DNA of 23,846 nt from Pelargonium nanum (lineage: Eukaryota > Streptophyta > Magnoliopsida > Geraniales > Geraniaceae). Positions 1-11,918 of this stretch are shown one piece after another. Both the position numbers and the translations under genes were made by a program. Position 1 is the stretch's first letter; each line of letters begins with the position of its first letter. A model generated the notes under the pieces. The model saw nothing but the letters and a program-made list of their open reading frames with translations, was not told the DNA's origin and ran no database searches. The stretch spans positions 1 through 23,846 of the forward strand of contig JAYMTF010001368.1 in assembly GCA_036897485.1 (NCBI GenBank), read 5' to 3'.

Positions 1-1
1 A

Positions 2-820
2 ACAGAGCCGGAGGTCTACACAGATATAATGATCAAGGGAATGATAATGGTAAGTACTATTAATTAGTGTATCATCTGTTGCCACTTGATATACACGTTA
101 GGCCATTCACCTATCAACTTAAGATTTTGAGCTGAATCAAGTTTAATAAGTATAATTAATTTATGTTTGACAATTTGTATTCTTCAATTCTTGATAATTT
201 AATTTTTCATGAAGACATTGTTAGCTGCGGGGACGGACACTTCATCGACAACCCTAGAGTGGGCAATGGCGTTACTGCTTAACCATCCACAAGCTATGCA
301 GAAGATCAGAGCCGAGATAGAAGATAATGTTGGACATGGACGCTTGTTGGAGGAAGGAGACTTGCCCAAACTCAATTACCTGCACAATGTGATACAAGAA
401 ACGCTTCGCTTATATCCGCCCGTCCCTCTCCTCGTGCCTCGGGAGGCATCCGAAGACTGCACGGTGCAGGGATTTGATGTGCCTCGCGGAACAATGGTGA
501 TGATCAATGCTTGGGCCACACATAGGGACCCAGAGGTGTGGGAGGAGCCCGAGTGTTTTAGACCGGAGAGATTTGAGGAGGTCGGGTTGAGTGAGGAGGG
601 ACACAAGCTGGTTCCATTTGGAGCTGGGCGGCGAGGGTGTCCCGGGATTGCGCTAGCCAACAAAGTGGTTGGCTTGGCTTTGGGGACCTTGATTCAGTCA
701 TTTGATTGGGAAAGAGTTGGTGAAGAGGAGATAGACATGAGTGAAGGTCTAGGCCTCACCTTGCCAAAGGCTCAGCCCTTGGAAGCTACATGTACTTGGC
801 GCAAACTGGCCTTGAATTAG
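2..820 (+). CDS. CYP81: Cytochrome P450, CYP81-type, 3' part (exons 2-49 and 215-820)
   Basis: This is the C-terminal half of a plant microsomal P450, a heme monooxygenase acting at the ER surface with P450 reductase. The upstream exon enters the window and ends at 49 (phase 0, donor GTAAGT). The intron is 50-214. The final exon runs 215-820 with stop TAG. The splice joins GMIM to [10 protein letters not shown], the I-helix oxygen-activation motif. The ExxR motif (ETLR) is at 398-409, a PERF motif (FRPERF) follows, and the heme loop [10 protein letters not shown] is at 617-646 with the cysteine ligand at 638-640. All key residues are intact. The EDCTV, DVPRGTM and EGHKL...PFG blocks and the single late intron before the I-helix fit family CYP81 (isoflavone hydroxylases, indole glucosinolate hydroxylases, sesamin synthase). 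The substrate cannot be deduced. The ATG at 209 is an in-frame codon spanning the end of the intron and is not a start. The N-terminal half lies outside the window. Confidence 0.93.
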
Positions 821-1860
821 ACTTTAACATTGTTCTTAAAAGGCAAATTAATATATGGATGTAAGGCCTTTGTTCATCTCTGCAACACATTCTTATTTAG
901 TAAGAAATTCTGGTTTGTATGTTGCATTTGATCATATCTCGGAAAACATAAAAATTCTAAAATTGGACCGTTAGCCTCTATTTTATAGCTCATTGGATCG
1001 TCACCTCACATCACTACATGTCATAAAAGAAATTAAAAATTGGTTTGTGACTGTTGTCAAACAATTGGTTGTTCAACCAATTATATGCTTTTGTAAAGAG
1101 TATTTTTTTATTAAAACGGGGAACTAAAACTCCTTTCTCTCAGGAATATAGTAAATTGGGGGATAATAATAAGGCATTCATAGATTCAAAATATAGTAAA
1201 GGCTTGTTTGTTAACACTACTCAAAAGGCAAAAACAGCTTCTAAGTAGCTTTTAAAAGCAGTCATGTTTGCTAAAAAAAGTTTGTAAAAACCAACAAAAG
1301 TGCTTTTGTGTTTTTAAGCAAAAGCAACAAAATTTCTATTTCTATTTTCTCACACATGCATGTTATAAGTCAAATGACTAAAATGTACATGAATATAAAT
1401 ATTAATATACAAGAACAAACAATCTTTGCACTAAAAATGTCTAAAACTTAGTATTAAAATTGTTCTAAAACTTAGTATTTTTTCTATCTGCCTTTGCACT
1501 AAAAATGTCCAATTTTTTTTCTAAATGTCAATTTTTTGCTAAAAGAACAATCTAACCTATATTAGAGATCTTAGTTGAGTGTAAGAACACAAACCTAGTT
1601 AGGTATAGACTAATCTATTGCATCGCTGGTCCATCTTTGAACCCCACAAATTAGACGCATTGCTATGTAAACATGATCTCAAAACCTGTAATAAGATAAT
1701 ACGAGGGAAAGGATATTGTTACCCGACGTTGTTCACGAGAAACAAAACATGGCTCCGCATATTTGTGACAAATCCAACCAGGTTTATGTTGTACATTTTT
1801 TTGTTGCGTCACTTCTTTACCATATTTTCTCCATGGCACAAATCTTTGCTTCATGATAAC
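821..1860. other. AT-rich spacer after the P450 gene
   Basis: No convincing gene is seen. The first 100-200 bases are presumably the P450 3' UTR, but no clear poly(A) signal stands out. Around 1190-1330 there are A-rich stretches with repeated AAAAGC/GCTTTT words (for example AGCTTTTAAAAGCAG), which look like transposon debris. Both matching ends of an element could not be found. The short open frame at 1054-1248 has low-complexity composition and no recognisable motif. Confidence 0.5.
1425..1509. repeat. Nested short direct repeats (A-B-B-A)
   Basis: TTTGCACTAAAAATGTC occurs at 1425-1441 and again exactly at 1493-1509. Between them TCTAAAACTTAGTATT occurs at 1440-1455 and 1464-1479. The order is A-B-B-A over 85 bp in AT-rich DNA. 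It may come from replication slippage or a decayed element. No function is proposed. Confidence 0.75.
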
Positions 1861-2111
1861 ATGATCTCCTTGGCAACAATTGAAACAGCAGGTTCAAAGA
1901 AATCTACATTACTTCCAAGGATGCCGGTGATTCTTTTCTTTATGGCATGTGTGCTCTATATTTTCTCCATCTATCAGAAGCAAATTAGTTTCAGCATAAA
2001 AGGCGAAAAACAAGTAAAAATTATTCACAAGCCTCCCACCGGTTCCTCCACCACTGCAGATTGGGATAACTCCACCTATGTGCATTACCCAAAACTCAAG
2101 ACATATAGCAG
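1861..2111 (+). pseudogene. Orphan first exon, NodH-like sulfotransferase family
   Basis: Reading from ATG 1861 gives about 83 residues: a short basic N-terminus with a KKS...LPRM segment, one hydrophobic membrane anchor (VILFFMACVLYIFSIY), then a stem ending STYVHYPKLKTYSR at a donor-like CAG|GTAAAG (2111/2112). I recall the same arrangement (KKSP..LRM, anchor ending in LKQIS, then HFPKPxTFSR, then an exon starting AECA and a conserved QRSGSGWFETLL block) from plant P-loop proteins annotated as nodulation protein H-like sulfotransferases. Those are type II Golgi proteins. Nothing resembling the catalytic block was found downstream on the + strand before the neighbouring gene. It is therefore called a truncated copy. 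The frame is open upstream to about 1618, so the true start is uncertain. The family assignment is from memory, and a chance open frame remains possible. Confidence 0.5.
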
Positions 2112-3285
2112 GTAAAGGTAAACAAACATTGCCAAATTTGGTATAATTGTATGGTGTCCCAGAGACTCGCATTGCATACCCCAGAGGAGGTCTGTTCCCT
2201 CTAAAGATTGTTCTTTCTCCCTCAGATATATACTGTCATCTCATATTCATAGTAATAACAATGGTTGCAGGCTCAGATACTTGCAAAATACAAGCCTAAT
2301 ATCTGATTTGAAGCAAGCAGAGGACTTAGCTAAGTACTAACCTTAGATTTATATGGCTTGTTTTCTCAAATGTTGATGAGAATAGGTTCCAAGAGTTTTT
2401 AGGGGTACCACATGAAGACCTACAGAGCAATCAAATCAAGATGCACAGTGGCCATTATCAGTGCAAGTTAAGAACTGGGATGGTGTACTGAAATAAATCA
2501 AAGCAACGCCATATGAAAGGTTTCTCCAATCAGACTAATAATACTAAACATAGTATTCAAAATATGGGGATAACAGATCACTAGCAGGATTAAAACGTAC
2601 CTGATGCTGCACTCTTCCACACTGGGGCAAACCCCAATGCTCAGTTTTATATGGTATGTATGCTTTAAAATCTGTTAACCATGCATCCTTTTTCCAGTTT
2701 TTTAGGTGACCAAGTAGTTGTCAAAATAGTTGCCAATTCCTCATCAATGCTAAAGAAACCAATGCAAGCAATTTGTTACCAAGGACCTATAAGTCTTAAC
2801 CTTGATCTGATATAGAGATACCACAAAGCGGGCACTATGTAAAAGTAGAACAAATAGCATCTTAAAGGAACCAGAAGTACCAATGAATCATCATAATGTA
2901 CGAGCTTACTAGGTCTTTGACGAGTGCTAGGTTTGAGTTCCTTCTGTACCCTTGCGTTCCCTGCCCAATTTACCTGCTAAAAGGATCTTAAACATCAGAT
3001 AATACTGCCTTCATATAGATAATCAGAAATCCATGTCAAATAATTGGTTGATTGGATCAACATAATTACATAGCTTACACTTTGTCCATGTGGGACTAAC
3101 AAAAAGGACAGTCACACATGACGTTGTCAAGAGTCAGCAAACAGACACAAGCAGATTCAGAATGCTAAACATATAACAATTTACAATTTCTCTCTATTCC
3201 TTTTTTTTTCCTTCTCATTTTCCATCCACTGGTTTCAGATAAACAGAGGATTACAATGATGTTACAACTTTTGAAGAGCTCAGGA
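2112..3285 (-). other. Region downstream of the metallophosphoesterase gene
   Basis: No further coding exon was recognised on either strand. The right part should hold the 3' UTR of the minus-strand metallophosphoesterase, but no clear AATAAA on the minus strand marks its end. A strong minus-strand donor-like sequence (ATCAG|GTACGTT) lies near 2599, beside a small perfect stem TGGGG-CAAA-CCCCA at about 2621-2635. This could be a 3' UTR intron or a remnant of another transcript. A + strand acceptor-like TTGCAG near 2270 would extend the orphan sulfotransferase exon for only about 20 unrelated codons before a stop. Confidence 0.4.
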
Positions 3286-6200
3286 TCAGCTAGTTACTGA
3301 CCCATTACATGCTCCAATATCATGTGTTTCTGTTTGTGGAATTACAAAATGATCAACAATTCTAACAGTACTTAGAGGATCCTGTTGAGAGATAAGTGCA
3401 CTCCATTTGCTAGGTGACTTTCTATGATGGCTTAACAACGGTGGCTGCTTCATCTCAGAATCCCAATCAGGATCCAGCTTCCAATCCTTTGGGACCTGCA
3501 AGTAAAGATGATCAATAAACACAAATCAGGAACAATCTAGCGGCGAGCTAGGATCCAATGCAGAATTTCCTCACACAACTTGCATTGTTTGTCTAGAACA
3601 AAACCCCTCCCATCAAGACTTTGGTTCAATGTGCCTAATCCAACCTCGCGATATTGCCAAAGGCAAGTAACACTAGACAAATAGCGTAAGAGGAAATAAA
3701 CAAACCTCACTTGAGGTCCAAGCCAATGTAATTACAGGATCTCACTTCCTTTTTCTTTTTCTTTTTTCTAAATGACAAATAAAACTTGTATGTTGCCCTT
3801 CCACTTCTAAAAATACCACATGATTACATCAAAGTGGATGTGACCATCATCCTCATAACTCTCACCACACAAAGGAGGCCAGTGTTGGTTTCTTACCTTA
3901 TCCACCGCAAGGGTGAAAACTTCAAGATCACCATGATCATTAATGTGGAAACGTGTGAATGACTTGTAATTAGCGATGCGGAGTGAAGAGAAGGCTTCAT
4001 CAAAGTGCATGTGAAGCCAATTAATGCAGATGTACAAGTAACTTCCAAACACCAAGGAGACCACAGGAGTTGAAAAGACCCAAAAATAGAGGAAGACAGA
4101 AGCATAATATATAACAGCACCCCCACGGGAGAGTGACTCCATCCCATCCTTGCAGATGTTGCTTCGGGTGACAGCCATGACCTGATAGTGATTAGCCTTT
4201 CAATTAAAATGATAAGGTATAAGAAGAGCCACATTTATAAACAAATATTTTCACCTCTGGAATGTCAAATGCAGACATCAGATACTTGATGCACGCTGGA
4301 TAGAGGCCAAGTGACCATTGTTCCATACGAGCTCGAAGTCCAGTTGGATCTGGGAAATGCTCAGTCTCCACCGATCGGTACCACTGATATAGAGAGTGGT
4401 AACCTGAAGATCCACAACATTTATAACCACATCAATCAACTAATTTCTGGAATGCCAAGGATTGTCTACAATAGCATTGATGTCATGAAAATGAATACTG
4501 TCAAGTAGTCCATACAGCACAAACATATTCTCAAAGCCTATTCTTGGCTGTTACATCATTATCCAATTGGAATCAAGCTCAAAATAAACAAATAGGTATG
4601 TAAATAAAGAACTAACAGTACACAGATTTACTCAGATTATGAGTGGTCTTATCTCAATAGCTTTATTGTGACAGATTCCATTCTAAGAATACATATACAC
4701 CCAACAATCATATACATGACAGGTGTCTATATGTAACACAAAATCACACCAAACATGTCTCATGTCTACAAAACAGAAGCCGTGTAACAAGAAAAACTCA
4801 CCAGAAGTGGCTAATAATTTATGCCGGATACATGTTTCAATACCCAGTTCCAAAAGCAACATTAGAATGAGTGCTGCAGCCAGATGGGAAGCAACATGAA
4901 GGCTTCCAATTATCACCCGTTTCTTCTTTGACACTTTAGAGGGGACGAATATAATCGCTGCAATAAGCAACATAACAGCACCTGCTAAAGATACATGAGA
5001 ATGTTCCAGCATGTAGATAAGAGCATCCCCCACTGTGCTGAAGAAACTCCCCAAATGACCAGAGAAGGAATCATCTTGCAGGATATGATCAAGCTTGCAC
5101 TACAAAGGAAAACGAGGAGCCATCTCTTAGCAACACTGTATCATTTTAATCAATGAAAAACATTATTTCAACTGTACTTATCTACAGAAAATTAAATAAA
5201 AATAATAAGAGAATCCAGGTAAAAGACTGGAAACAATCCCCAATGTGACATAGGTCTTCCATCTTGCAAAAAGGTATAAGCTATTAGAAGTTCAATTAGA
5301 AATGAAAAAATAATTTATAACATCCTTATTGTCTGACCATCAGGCTAAGAAGCCTCAAGGCCATGATAACTGGCATGGATCTAGAAACATTAGGGGAAGA
5401 TGAAATAATAACTCACCTGTGGGAACGTAGAAAAGACCAATAAAAAGTATATGATGCCACCAATAAAATCAAACTGCCAATTCTTCTTACGGAACTTCAA
5501 AATGTTCCCCAGTGCAATCTATAGCAAAATACCTAAACATTACTGCCTCACAAAAATGGGTGGGTGGGAGGAAAGCAAAATGATAGAAAATGAAAATTGA
5601 TTATAACAAGATGGATCCAATAAATCTAGGATTTGAAATTTACCCTGCTTGAATCTTCAAAAGAAGGATATGCAACCTTGCTCTCATAGGGAGTTCCATA
5701 ATATCCATTAAAATCACTGAATACGTGAGTTGGGTGCAAAAATGCCCCACCACAACCATTTACAAGTAAGTGCTGTACATAAGTTGGATTATCTGATGGA
5801 ACATATGAATGGCGCATATAATGGTGCAAGTCACCAGCCATTCGTAGCTTACATCTTCCCTTCAGATAGTCACATATAAGGTGTTTGATGTTCATTCCAG
5901 AGCTACCATTCCAGTAGCAATCAAGAAGCCAATTGGGTTCATGTGTCATGACAATCACAGAGTCATTATCTCCAACCTGAATTAAACTTTGTCAGAAGAG
6001 GATTTTCTTTTGTTAAAAAGTAAAATAAAGAAAATCCAGGTAAGACCATAAAGCAAAGCAGAAAACCTTGCACTTGCATTCTATCATAGTTGAAAATCAG
6101 AAGATCATACTCAGAAGAAACTAAAATAGATAGCCAAGGAAAGGCCTTAATGTAATGAACAAACAATGTAAATCGATAAACATAATGTTTCAATAAAGAT

Positions 6201-9200
6201 AGTCCAACTCATCCACTTCAAATCAATAGCAATGTCACCCAAAGTCACTTGATAACCAGGAAAACGTGAAAACATAATGTGTATAACAAAATATTGAAGA
6301 TTATTTCATCATGCAAAGAAATGGACCAATGACCACACCAATTCAAATTAGTTCTTACTTACTACATCAGAGTCCTTGATGACAAATGAAGGGACTACAA
6401 ATCTAAAACATATTGAGCAAAAAGAAGATGGCCTTTAATTTCCCGGCTCAGCATGAATGGAAGAAAAAAAAAACTACTGATTAAGCTCTCATTACTTAAG
6501 TTTGCTTCCATACTTCAATTATGCATTGGTGAAAGAGAAATGCCATTGTAGACAAAAGCTTACATAAAGGCAACAACTCCACAAGGGGTTCCCATTATGT
6601 CCAGTTCTTTTTTCTATCATTATACAAGCAACCCCAGCAGATTAGAATGGAAATAAAACGAGAAACTATAAAATTACCTTATTCTTTGTTAATTCTGAAA
6701 AGAACTTGAATTGGTATATATCGATATCACCATGGAGTGCCAGATCAAGTCCAAACACCCACCATCTTTTAGGGAGTTGCAAAGCAAAATAACTCTTCTT
6801 CTGAGGCATGAACCACCCACCCAACCAGCTCTTATGGCATATGAACCTCATAAAAGTATGAAGGCCATCAAACCAATCTGTAAAACTCCAAAAGATTATT
6901 GCATGCCACATTGGCAGTCAAAATACATAACAAGCATCAAAGAGCTAAAAGTAGAACCTTTGTCCTATTCAAAATAAAATAAAAAATAACAAAAACAATT
7001 CCAAAAAAGTGATGACTGTGGACTGAAACCAACCATGATTTCCAGGGATGACAAAAGTCTGAGGCCCATCATATTGCTTCAGTTCTGAAACCCCTGTGGG
7101 GAGCTCTGGCTTGTTTACAGCTATATGCTCTTCTTTGAACCATGGTGGAGGCTGAAGAGCATACTCAAATGGACAAAAGAAACGCCTTAAATATGTAAAC
7201 TCTGAAGGATTTGGATACCTATATTATGGGAGCAGAAATATAAAACTAAGCAAATAAAAAGAAGAAGATATATTACCAGAATAAGTATAAAATATAAACA
7301 GATGAAGAGTTATGAATATTTCAAATAATGCACACGTTCTCCCCTTGCTTTCAGCCTAAGTAGTACAGTTACTACGTATCAGAATGCCATAAAATACCCA
7401 ATGAACACAAATAGACTAGAAATACCCCATTGGGAAGGTGAACAGCACCTAGTCTTTCTGCATTACTGCTTAGAGAAAGGAAGGCACCATAACCAGTAAT
7501 GCTAATTAAAATTTGTAACCAATTACAGGGCCAGAAATGAATCATGACAACACCTGACAATGACAATTTTAGGTTGCCAGTAACTCTAACAATAATAAAT
7601 GTGGAAAATGGTCAACTTACGCAAGATCACCTCCAATAAGTAGCAAGTTTGCACGTGGTAGAGTGAGCATAGAGCCACCTTCAGTCACTTGGATGGATGG
7701 CTGAGCAAGGAGACGTGCCACAGAATAAGATGAGTTCCCACCATCACCAGTATCAGCCATGAAGTCAAACCAAAAATCTTCCTTTTCACGAAAATGATCA
7801 TATAAAAGATCTGATTCTTCAGCTCCATCCTGAACCTTACTTATTGCTGCCTGACAGTGATGAGAGATCAAAAAATGAAGAAGTAGATAGATGATATCAA
7901 ATCATGATAAGGTCAAGTTGTTGCATAAAACCATCAGTCATACTTGTACACAGCATAGGAGTTTGTCAACGTGAAAATTTCTTATGAATGTATATTATTG
8001 TATTTAGATTTGATTAGAGCTTTAAAAGTCTAAAAATGGGACAGTTGAAATAAATAATAAGATACTAACAAGATCATGCTTCATTTGCTAAAATCTATAA
8101 AGGTGCCAGCAGAACAATGGAGAGAAGTAGAACAGTTTCAGTTATTATTTGCTCAAGATGTTACATTACTGACATGTCAAATATAGAGTATGAGACTTCA
8201 CCTGCATCATCCGCATGTCAAAGCGGCCAACAAACACAGTCACTGATACAATGAGATCAAAAACTGTCTTGAACAAATCAGCTGATGTTCTGCAACACAG
8301 TTCATCGGCAACGATAAGATTTAATAATATATTTGTTAAATTTCACCTCACAACCCCACTCCCTTCCACATAAAAACTAATTGAAGGAATGAAATAATAT
8401 ATACCCTGAATACCAAGGAACCATATCCAAGAAATCAGGTGTTATCTGTGTCTTCTTACACTTCTCATATTCTTCTACTGACAGTGGATGGGAAAGCGCC
8501 CACCTGTTATTTGTCAGAAATCAATGAGATAAAATAAGATGTGTAAATTAGCATTTTAATCATGTATATGATTATGATGTAGGAGGTGAAATCAGGCTTT
8601 ATGGCACAATTCAGTATCACAAGTCTACCCTTGTTTGATTAATACTCAAAATAATGATCACACAGAAGGAAAGTTAAATTTATTAGATGTCCTATATCAT
8701 CTAACAAGAATGTCAACACAATCTTCTGTAGGTGAATCATAATTCCAGCACTCAAACATGAGCTATATAAGATGAAGCATCAATCTTCTTACAAAAGCCA
8801 TGAATACATACCCCACCCCCACCCAACCCTTCTTCTCATTAAAAAAGCAAAATGAAAACATCACTTTTGCGATGTGCATTCATATATAGACACCCACAAT
8901 CAGAATATAAAAGGTGGACATAAAAACCACAAAAGATACAATTGGAGAAAAACATTAATTCAAATGTTTTCCATTAATAATAGGGGCCAAAACTAAACGA
9001 ATTTTCCATGACAATATCTAATTTGGACATAAAATGACGGTATATTTGCACGAATCTTTAAACCAAAAATCATGTCATGATAAGACAATCAACTATACTC
9101 TTCCTTCCACGTTAGAAAGGGAAATAAATCACCAAACTACTTACCCTGTAGACCTTTCGACGACATAATTGGCAATGTAAAGGCCTATAAATGTGGCCCA

Positions 9201-10335
9201 CAATGAGTATATGGGAGATATTTCATCTGATGTACCCGCAAATGAACCATTGCAACCTAACTGAGGAGGGAAAATAGTAGAAGATAAGGATTGAAACAAC
9301 ATAGGACCCTAAAGTGACCGTAAGACATCACCAGATGATATAAGATTGCAATTGCTTCCATCATACCTCCCCATAGATAACCCATTTGGACAGAAGTGGA
9401 TAATCACTAGCAGACCCGACCGGAGCAAACCACGAAGAGCAGACCTGATCTTTTAACTCGTTCATATGGATGAACTTTGCGAGCAATGTGTTGCTTTCTT
9501 CTTTATTCCGTATAGAAAACATGGTAGAGTTTCTTCGTTCAAGTGTTTTCTTGCTCATACAGGCACGGTTACCACAGTGACTATAAACTATGCAGCAGGC
9601 TATACTAAGTACCTATTTAAAGATGAAGGCATTACAACAAAGTTAAGTATAAATGAAAAGGCGGGAAATCGATGGACATAAGTGAAATCGCATATAACTT
9701 ACAGCACAATTTTGAAGAATAGTCAGGATCTCTGGCCTTTTACCAGCCACACGAGATACAAGACCAATGTACCAAAGGCCAAGAAATATAATATGGAAAA
9801 CAACAAGAAACAGAATAGAAGAGATATAAATTGTCAAAAATAATGACAGATTCATCCTCATGTCCACTCCCATTGACTGAAAACTAGGAAGATGATACAA
9901 AGCTGCCACTAAAATCCAGGCTATATACCTGCATAGTAAATTTCAAGAGTTACTAATACACATTGGCCTTTTCTAGTTCCCTGCTCCACAAACATCTGCA
10001 TTTGAGTGTGCAAAGTATGGGTGAGATTTACAAAAGTTATGCCCTTACCATCGACTGAAGTTTGAATAGCTTGGTTTGATCGTCTTCCCGATAAATGGAG
10101 AAGAAAAGAAATAGAAGAAACCAAGCAAACACGCATACATAGACCACCATTTGATGTTGTGGTCTAACTTCTCGACAAGAGTATGCATGTTATCAGAAGA
10201 GATAAAAAACAGGCAACCCACTACCACAGCAATAATGGCATGACGTGAATGCTCATGTGGGTAAGGATATCTGTGAGCGAAAATTGTCCTCACCCTCTCC
10301 ATTCTTAAGGAATTTAATAACCTATCAGATCCCAT
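3286..10335 (-). CDS. Multi-pass membrane calcineurin-like metallophosphoesterase, 15 coding exons
   Basis: Coding exons in transcript order: 10335-10049, 9928-9703, 9612-9367, 9260-9145, 8503-8405, 8289-8202, 7850-7621, 7218-7034, 6877-6678, 5976-5644, 5518-5417, 5099-4802, 4403-4255, 4181-3897, 3495-3286. They sum to 3054 nt (1017 aa plus TGA) with every phase consistent. The product resembles the roughly 1000-residue Arabidopsis AT4G11800/AT4G23000 proteins as I recall them, including the MGSD start and the YPYPHEHSRHAIIAV block. N-terminal hydrophobic segments (about residues 33-47, 64-84, 97-112, 122-153 and more) precede a phosphoesterase domain: ADTGDG (386-391), GGDLAY (427-432), GNHD (490-493), THEPNW (570-575), GDLHH (607-611). 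More membrane spans follow at about 687-701 and on through residues 720-930. A metal-dependent phosphatase or phosphodiesterase activity follows from the family, but the substrate is unknown. The donor after GNH is GTTGGT, weak but GT. No truncation is seen. Confidence 0.93.
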
Positions 10336-11500
10336 GCAGCTATTCTACAGTAGCTCAGATTAGTTCACTTTATTCAAATTCTTCGAAGCAAGCGCCACTT
10401 TGACTGTGCCTAACCAACCTTTAAGACCGGCTACCGGTTCCTGAGAACAAATCCAGACTATGAATATTAATATGAAATAACATATCATTGTTTATAGTAG
10501 CATGATTAATCAGGTGTGTCAAGAGTAAAGGCATGAAAGAAGTATGGTGATGAAAGCCTGACAATAGTGTATAACAAAAACACTATTCAAAACTCTTAGT
10601 TCCTGAATATGAAACAACGAGATGCAACCACATGTTCATGTCACATTTAACATTCTTCCAATCAATGTTCCCGGCCCAATACTTAATTGGAAGTTTACTT
10701 CCAAAAGAAGTAATAAAAAAATGATTGATTAGAAAATGCTGAACTCTCCCTCCCCTCTTCCATTTCTCATTATAATTAAATTTAAATCAACAATACCAAT
10801 TTTCATCCTGAAACAATAATATAAAGTTGTAAGAAAATACTGACATAAAACATGGAATGCACCTCACTACATGTAATGTCACATTACTTTTTCAACTACA
10901 AGATACCCAAGTAATTATTTCAAGCCACTGAATAGAAAGTCAACTTTTTATTTATTTATAAAACAGTTCAAGTAACCAATGGAACAATGTCACGAAACCC
11001 ATATTTATTTACAGAAACCCATTTCAATGCTACAATTAATTTTATATATGTATATATATAAGCAATATGAACGGGCAAGCTTGAATTTTATAATTTAAAT
11101 TCGTTTAAAGTGAAAAAGGGAAGTATCTAAGGATCATCCAATGCAAACTTTAAGAGTAATAACATATAAAATCAAAAATCAAAACCCTAATTGCGTCTCA
11201 TGCTCCTCCTCGAAGCCACACAGGATTAAAGATGCTTGGAAAAAGGAGAAAAGCAGCATTCAAATCGTAGCAGAGGCGCCACCGTACCGGCCACAAAGAA
11301 GTGGTTTTTAACGGTAAAAACCACAACCAATGCAGCCCCATAGAAACCCATGTAGGAATATCCAAAAGAATGAGAGATTAATGGAAGAAAATGTACCTGA
11401 AAGAGGGGAAGCGAGAAAAACAGAAAAGGAAAGGAGAAGAAGAGGATGAATATAGAAAATGTTAAAGCGACAATGCAATGGAAATGGCAATGGCATCGGA
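10336..11500 (-). other. 5' leader exon and 1.05-kb leader intron of the metallophosphoesterase
   Basis: On the minus strand a pyrimidine-rich stretch runs down to a clear donor TTTCAG|GTACAT at 11397/11396. An acceptor CTACTGTAG lies at 10345, preceded by a branch-point-like CTAAT. It leaves only 9 nt (10344-10336) before the ATG at 10335. This defines a leader intron of 1052 bp (10345-11396) that contains no coding signal. It is AT-rich, with a small TA run near 11043-11060. Leader introns of this kind often raise expression in plants, but that is not shown here. The transcription start is not fixed; it probably lies near 11500-11530. Confidence 0.6.
11397..11496 (-). promoter_or_regulatory. 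Possible upstream ORF in the spliced metallophosphoesterase leader
   Basis: An ATG at 11496-11494 opens a frame that runs 100 nt to the leader donor. After splicing to 10344 it reads GAA TAG. This gives a 34-codon peptide (starting MPLPFPLHCRFN, rich in Leu, Ser and Phe) whose stop lies 4 nt before the main ATG at 10335. If the transcript starts upstream of 11496, ribosomes would meet this uORF first. It is predicted from splicing logic only. Confidence 0.35.
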
Positions 11501-11918
11501 GGGGAATGTCTGCTCTGAGTCTGAGGAACAAAAGATGACGAATGGTATATTCTATTCCAATTCCAGACTCATTGCAGAGAGGTTGTTATTGTTTTTCTGT
11601 TTTGTGGATGATTTTCTGCTTCTGTATTTCAATCGAAATTTATCACCCCTTTCTCTCTGTTTCTTCTCTTTTTTTTATTGGCTTGCTTGCTTCCTCTCAG
11701 ACTTACCGTTTTGTTTCCTTTTGGACTTTACTGCCCAATTGTTTCTATTTTTTTCTCTCTTTTGGGCCTGTTCTTTTTTTATCTAAGCTATAGGCCGAAA
11801 AGCCCAAATCCAACTAAACGGAAAGTCAGTATATTAGAAAGCCATGTCTGCACTGAAATAGTGAAATGTTCGAGGGCATAGGACTCAGTTTCTCACCTCT
11901 TTTGGTATGGGTTGAAAC
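11500..11918 (-). promoter_or_regulatory. Putative promoter region of the metallophosphoesterase gene
   Basis: This is the DNA immediately upstream of the leader exon on the minus strand. A weak TATA-like GAATATACC is at about 11543-11551, which would place initiation near 11515. The rest reads as A- and G-rich tracts on the minus strand (T/C-rich on +). A + strand open frame at 11478-11786 is low-complexity Phe/Leu-rich sequence made by these tracts and is not called a gene. Confidence 0.35.

Noticed and set aside
6711..6977. + strand open frame of 88 codons
   Set aside because: Antisense shadow of metallophosphoesterase exon 9 and the neighbouring intron.
10336..11531. In-frame N-terminal extension of the metallophosphoesterase through the leader splice (48 residues from 11531)
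   Set aside because: The frame is open and in phase after splicing, but its first codon is TTG, there is no ATG in that frame down to a stop at 11588-11586, and the MGSD start at 10335 fits the recalled family N-terminus.
11478..11786. + strand open frames with Phe/Leu-rich products
   Set aside because: Low-complexity translation of T-rich promoter DNA antisense to the metallophosphoesterase leader; no motif.
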